This document shows, piece after piece, positions 4,816-6,855 of a stretch of DNA of 6,855 bases. The first letter of the stretch is position 1. Each line of letters opens with the position of its first letter. The notes beneath the pieces are model-generated. The model had not been told where the DNA came from. It worked only from the letters and a program-made list of their open reading frames with translations, and searched no databases. Position numbers and translations under genes: made by a program. The stretch comes from Sulfurimonas sp. (lineage in GTDB: Bacteria; Campylobacterota; Campylobacteria; Campylobacterales; Sulfurimonadaceae), in NCBI GenBank assembly GCA_027083475.1, contig JALWON010000112.1, forward strand, positions 1-6,855. Direction: 5' to 3'.

Positions 4816-5581
4816 GAAATACTTTTGCATTTTTTATCTCTATCTCGCCACTCAGTTCTGCTTCAAAAACTCTCTGTGGAAACTTTGCTAGAGTTGCGTC
4901 GTATGTCGGATTTGTTTTACAAAAGAGCTGAAAATCATCTTCTTTGCTTGTTTGCTTTTTTGCAGTGCCAAAACGAGAGACAAAAGCATCTATATCGTAA
5001 ATGACTTCGGCTTCTCTCTTCTGTAGCAGTGCATTTGTTGCACTACTCTCTCCAAGCCTATGAGGAAAAACAAAAATCTCCTTACCCATTTTTAAAGCAA
5101 ACTCAATACTTCGCATACTTCCACTTCCTAATTCTGCTTCAGCAACAACAAGCACTTCACCCAAAGCGACCACTACTTCATTTCGCGAAACAAAACTCCA
5201 AGGAGTTGCACGAAAATCAGGTGCAAATTGACTTATCAGCAAACCATCTCGTTCAATATCATTTAAAAGATTTTTATTGACTGCGGGGTATTTGAGGTTT
5301 ATTCCACAAGGAAGTACAGCGATGGTGTTATGGCTCCCAGCACCTAAATGTGCCACAGCATCGACACCCATTGCTCCACCACTCACAACACAAACCCCAA
5401 CATTTGCTAAAGCAGCAGCCAATTTATGTGTGAGTTCTCGTGCGTATTTGGATGTTTTTCTTGCACCAACTATAGAGACTTTTTTCTTCTGTAAAAGGGC
5501 TTCATTTCCTGAAGTATACAACTCTTTTGGGTATTTTTTCATAGATTTAAGGGCAGGAATTTCCTCTTGCAATCGTTTCAT
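4805..5581 (-). CDS. dprA: DNA processing protein DprA, compact form
   Basis: This 258-residue protein loads RecA onto incoming single-stranded DNA during natural transformation. The Rossmann-like DprA core fills most of it: VSIVGARKTSKYA (35-47), VVSGGAMGVDAVAH (65-78), AVLPCGINLKYP (88-99), SFVSRNEVVVAL (129-140) with the conserved Arg-Asn, SGSMRSIEFA (153-162), VFPHRLGESSATNALL (171-186) and a following VIYDIDAFV. There is almost no N-terminal SAM-type domain. The last 45 residues, ending LSGEIEIKNAKVFLRV, look like a reduced winged-helix end, so the protein is shorter than the roughly 370-residue enzymes of other phyla. An AAAGAGGTG (5591-5599, read on the minus strand) lies about 9 nt before the ATG, within the end of the upstream gene, and the gap between the two genes is 3 nt. 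Co-transcription with the deacetylase-like gene is likely. Confidence 0.92.
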   Translation of the reverse strand: MKRLQEEIPALKSMKKYPKELYTSGNEALLQKKKVSIVGARKTSKYARELTHKLAAALANVGVCVVSGGAMGVDAVAHLGAGSHNTIAVLPCGINLKYPAVNKNLLNDIERDGLLISQFAPDFRATPWSFVSRNEVVVALGEVLVVAEAELGSGSMRSIEFALKMGKEIFVFPHRLGESSATNALLQKREAEVIYDIDAFVSRFGTAKKQTSKEDDFQLFCKTNPTYDATLAKFPQRVFEAELSGEIEIKNAKVFLRV

Positions 5582-5584
5582 TTT

Positions 5585-6577
5585 TCAATACACCTCTTTA
5601 ACATAAACAAGTTCAACCTCTTGTAAAAGTGCCTTTGATTCACGTAAAGCTTCTAAAGTATTTGGGTGCGGATGCCCTATGGCTATGGCAGTTTTGTGTT
5701 TTTTTGCATATGCTACTGCTTTTTTAATTTGTGCTTTAACATAAGCAACATCCATGTGATGATCTAAAAATATATCTCTATGCACATAGGGTAAACCCAT
5801 ATTTTTTAAAACCTTCGGAGCTTTTGTCGAAGCGATTGTGCGACTGTCTATAAAGTGAATATGATGTTTTTCTAATGCATAAATAAGTCTGTTCATAGCA
5901 AGCTCATTAGCAGTAAATTTACTCCCTGTATGGTTATTGATAAATTGCACACGAGGAAACCATCTTTTTATATCATCAATCCGCTTGTCAATCTTCTCCT
6001 CAGAGTCTGCGATACGTAAAGTGTGTGACTCTTCTGCATGAAAATTCTGTGCTTCAAGTGGTAAATGTACCATATAAAACTTCTCTTTTTCTGCGAGTTT
6101 TGGAGTATTTGGGCGGGCTGCACGCGGAGGCAAAAAAGATTTTGTCAAGACCAAATGGAGTCTATTAATAGCATTGACATGCCCCTGTGTTGCCACATCA
6201 TCAATAATAATCGCTAACTTTGCCTTATTTGTAAAGACTCGAATCGGTCGAGGAATAGGCTTTAAAACCTTTGCATGTTCTTTAAAATCAAGTTCATGTG
6301 ATGCAGATAGCTCTTTTGTGACAAGTTCTTTTTGAAGGATCTCTTTGAGTTGTTTGTTAACACTCTTTACTGGCTTCTCTTTTTTTGCTGATAGTTTTTC
6401 TACTTGCGGTGTCTCTTTTGGTTGTTCTGCATCTGCATGTGCAAAATAGTACCAAATAAGTGCAGTGCTCAAAAGACTCGCAACAATTGCAAGTACCCAT
6501 GCTGTATAGAGTAAGATTTTTGAAGTTTTGTCTCTTTTTTTAACTTTTTTTGTTTTTTTTACTTTTTTCTTTGCCAT
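5585..6577 (-). CDS. divergent polysaccharide deacetylase (YibQ-like), membrane anchored
   Basis: This 330-residue protein has a cytoplasmic Lys-rich start (residues 2-20), one membrane anchor (about 21-44), a charged linker (about 45-115) and a C-terminal divergent polysaccharide deacetylase domain that should lie in the periplasm. Domain marks are LAIIIDDVA (121-129) with Asp126-Asp127, MVHLPLEA (169-176) with His171, INNHTGSKFT (213-222), HFIDSRT (241-247), HRDIFLDH (266-273) and AIGHPHPNT (299-307). The family is related to NodB-type sugar deacetylases, but the substrate is not established, so an envelope glycan role is an inference. No Shine-Dalgarno precedes the ATG; a TATAGT lies 7 nt before it, so the mRNA may start at or very near the start codon. 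dprA follows after 3 nt. In related genomes this gene tends to sit near dprA. Confidence 0.88.
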   Translation of the reverse strand: MAKKKVKKTKKVKKRDKTSKILLYTAWVLAIVASLLSTALIWYYFAHADAEQPKETPQVEKLSAKKEKPVKSVNKQLKEILQKELVTKELSASHELDFKEHAKVLKPIPRPIRVFTNKAKLAIIIDDVATQGHVNAINRLHLVLTKSFLPPRAARPNTPKLAEKEKFYMVHLPLEAQNFHAEESHTLRIADSEEKIDKRIDDIKRWFPRVQFINNHTGSKFTANELAMNRLIYALEKHHIHFIDSRTIASTKAPKVLKNMGLPYVHRDIFLDHHMDVAYVKAQIKKAVAYAKKHKTAIAIGHPHPNTLEALRESKALLQEVELVYVKEVY

Positions 6578-6584
6578 AAACGCA

Positions 6585-6590
6585 ACTATA
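6585..6590 (-). promoter_or_regulatory. candidate -10 box of the deacetylase-dprA unit
   Basis: Read on the minus strand, TATAGT ends 7 nt before the ATG at 6577. This is the best -10 match in the region and would place the transcription start at or next to the start codon. Other A/T-rich stretches farther upstream could serve instead, so the assignment is tentative. Confidence 0.35.
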
Positions 6591-6641
6591 GCAAAAAAAC
6601 AGTTAATATCTTTTTTGATATGTTTTTAAGCTCTTTTTCTA

Positions 6642-6647
6642 TATAAT
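6642..6647 (+). promoter_or_regulatory. rpsF: -10 box of the rpsF promoter
   Basis: A perfect TATAAT sits within CTATATAATCGCGAG, preceded by T-rich stretches (6611-6616, 6623-6627, 6634-6639) of the kind that replace a -35 box in Campylobacterota promoters. It predicts a start near 6654 and a leader of about 90 nt before rpsF. Confidence 0.7.
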
Positions 6648-6653
6648 CGCGAG

Positions 6654-6742
6654 TTCCTTTCTCTTTGTGACATTATGTCATATTTAGATCCAAAGGGGAA
6701 ACAAACGCCATTGAGGCAAATACCAAGAGGAGATCATATTAT
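6654..6742 (+). promoter_or_regulatory. rpsF leader with a small palindrome
   Basis: The predicted 5' leader of the S6 operon contains the perfect palindrome TGACAT-T-ATGTCA (6668-6680), a short GCC/GGC hairpin with a 5-nt loop (6707-6717) and the Shine-Dalgarno AGAGGAGA (6725-6732). S6 operons in many bacteria are autoregulated by the S6-S18 complex binding a leader hairpin with a CCG element; I could not find that element clearly here. The palindrome could be an RNA hairpin or a protein site on DNA. Confidence 0.4.
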
Positions 6743-6855
6743 ATGAGAAACTACGAAAACCTAGTAATCGTAAAACCTACATTTACTGCAGAAGAAATCA
6801 ATGCAAGCATCAAAGCTGTTGAAGAAGTAATCACTTCAAACGGTGGAGAAATCGC
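6743..6855 (+). CDS. rpsF: 30S ribosomal protein S6, 5' end only
   Basis: The first 37 codons plus two bases are present; the gene runs off the window. The start MRNYENLVIVKPTFTAEEI and the following NGGEI match the N-terminus of bacterial S6, which binds S18 and 16S rRNA in the small-subunit platform. The ATG is placed by an AGAGGAGA 10 nt upstream. In most bacteria rpsF is followed by ssb and rpsR, and these may lie beyond the window. It is divergent from the deacetylase-dprA unit. Confidence 0.95.
   Translation, partial: MRNYENLVIVKPTFTAEEINASIKAVEEVITSNGGEI

Noticed and set aside
5029..5606. Plus-strand open frames opposite dprA
   Set aside because: dprA motifs are continuous on the other strand; these frames have no Shine-Dalgarno or family signature.
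6605..6622. ATATC-T6-GATAT inverted repeat as a regulatory site
   Set aside because: The arms are only 5 bp of A/T-rich sequence around a T-run that probably belongs to the rpsF promoter; it is expected by chance.

Overview
The window is AT-rich and looks like a chromosomal segment of a Campylobacterota (epsilonproteobacterial) species, probably of the Sulfurimonas/Sulfuricurvum type. The grounds are the protein style (Lys/Ile/Phe-rich, compact DprA), the gene order hemW-tatB-tatC-queA, which I recall being kept in Campylobacter jejuni, and the ATATAATCGCG-like -10 region before rpsF. The genus is an inference; no rRNA or other marker is present.

Region 1 (1-1004) is accessory. It holds the 3' end of a DUF2442 gene, a complete ParE-type toxin-antitoxin pair, and the wreck of a second RelE/ParE toxin with two compensating frameshifts. 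The 10-mer TAACAAAACA occurs three times here (171, 751, 982), each time 5-7 nt after the end of a gene or relic. The first copy begins a roughly 66-bp imperfect palindrome that resembles an integron attC recombination site. This suggests a decayed gene-cassette array without an integrase in view, and it is the most unusual part of the window.

Region 2 (1005-4815, + strand) is a tightly packed gene train: a DUF2628 membrane protein, hemW (heme chaperone, radical SAM), tatB, tatC (twin-arginine translocase) and queA (queuosine tRNA modification). Junctions overlap or abut (TAATG, 8-nt overlap, TAAATG), except for a 52-nt gap before tatB that carries a probable promoter. TatB ends in a Lys-rich tail and TatC in an Asp/Glu-rich tail. 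Both tails should be cytoplasmic, so they may attract each other.

Region 3 (4805-6577, - strand) is a convergent two-gene unit: a membrane-anchored divergent polysaccharide deacetylase (YibQ type) followed 3 nt later by a compact dprA (natural-transformation DNA processing). dprA overlaps queA tail to tail by 11 bp.

Region 4 (6578-6855) is a divergent intergenic region with the promoter and a roughly 90-nt leader, followed by the first 37 codons of rpsF (ribosomal protein S6), which runs off the window. I found no tRNA, rRNA, CRISPR array, transposase or integrase.
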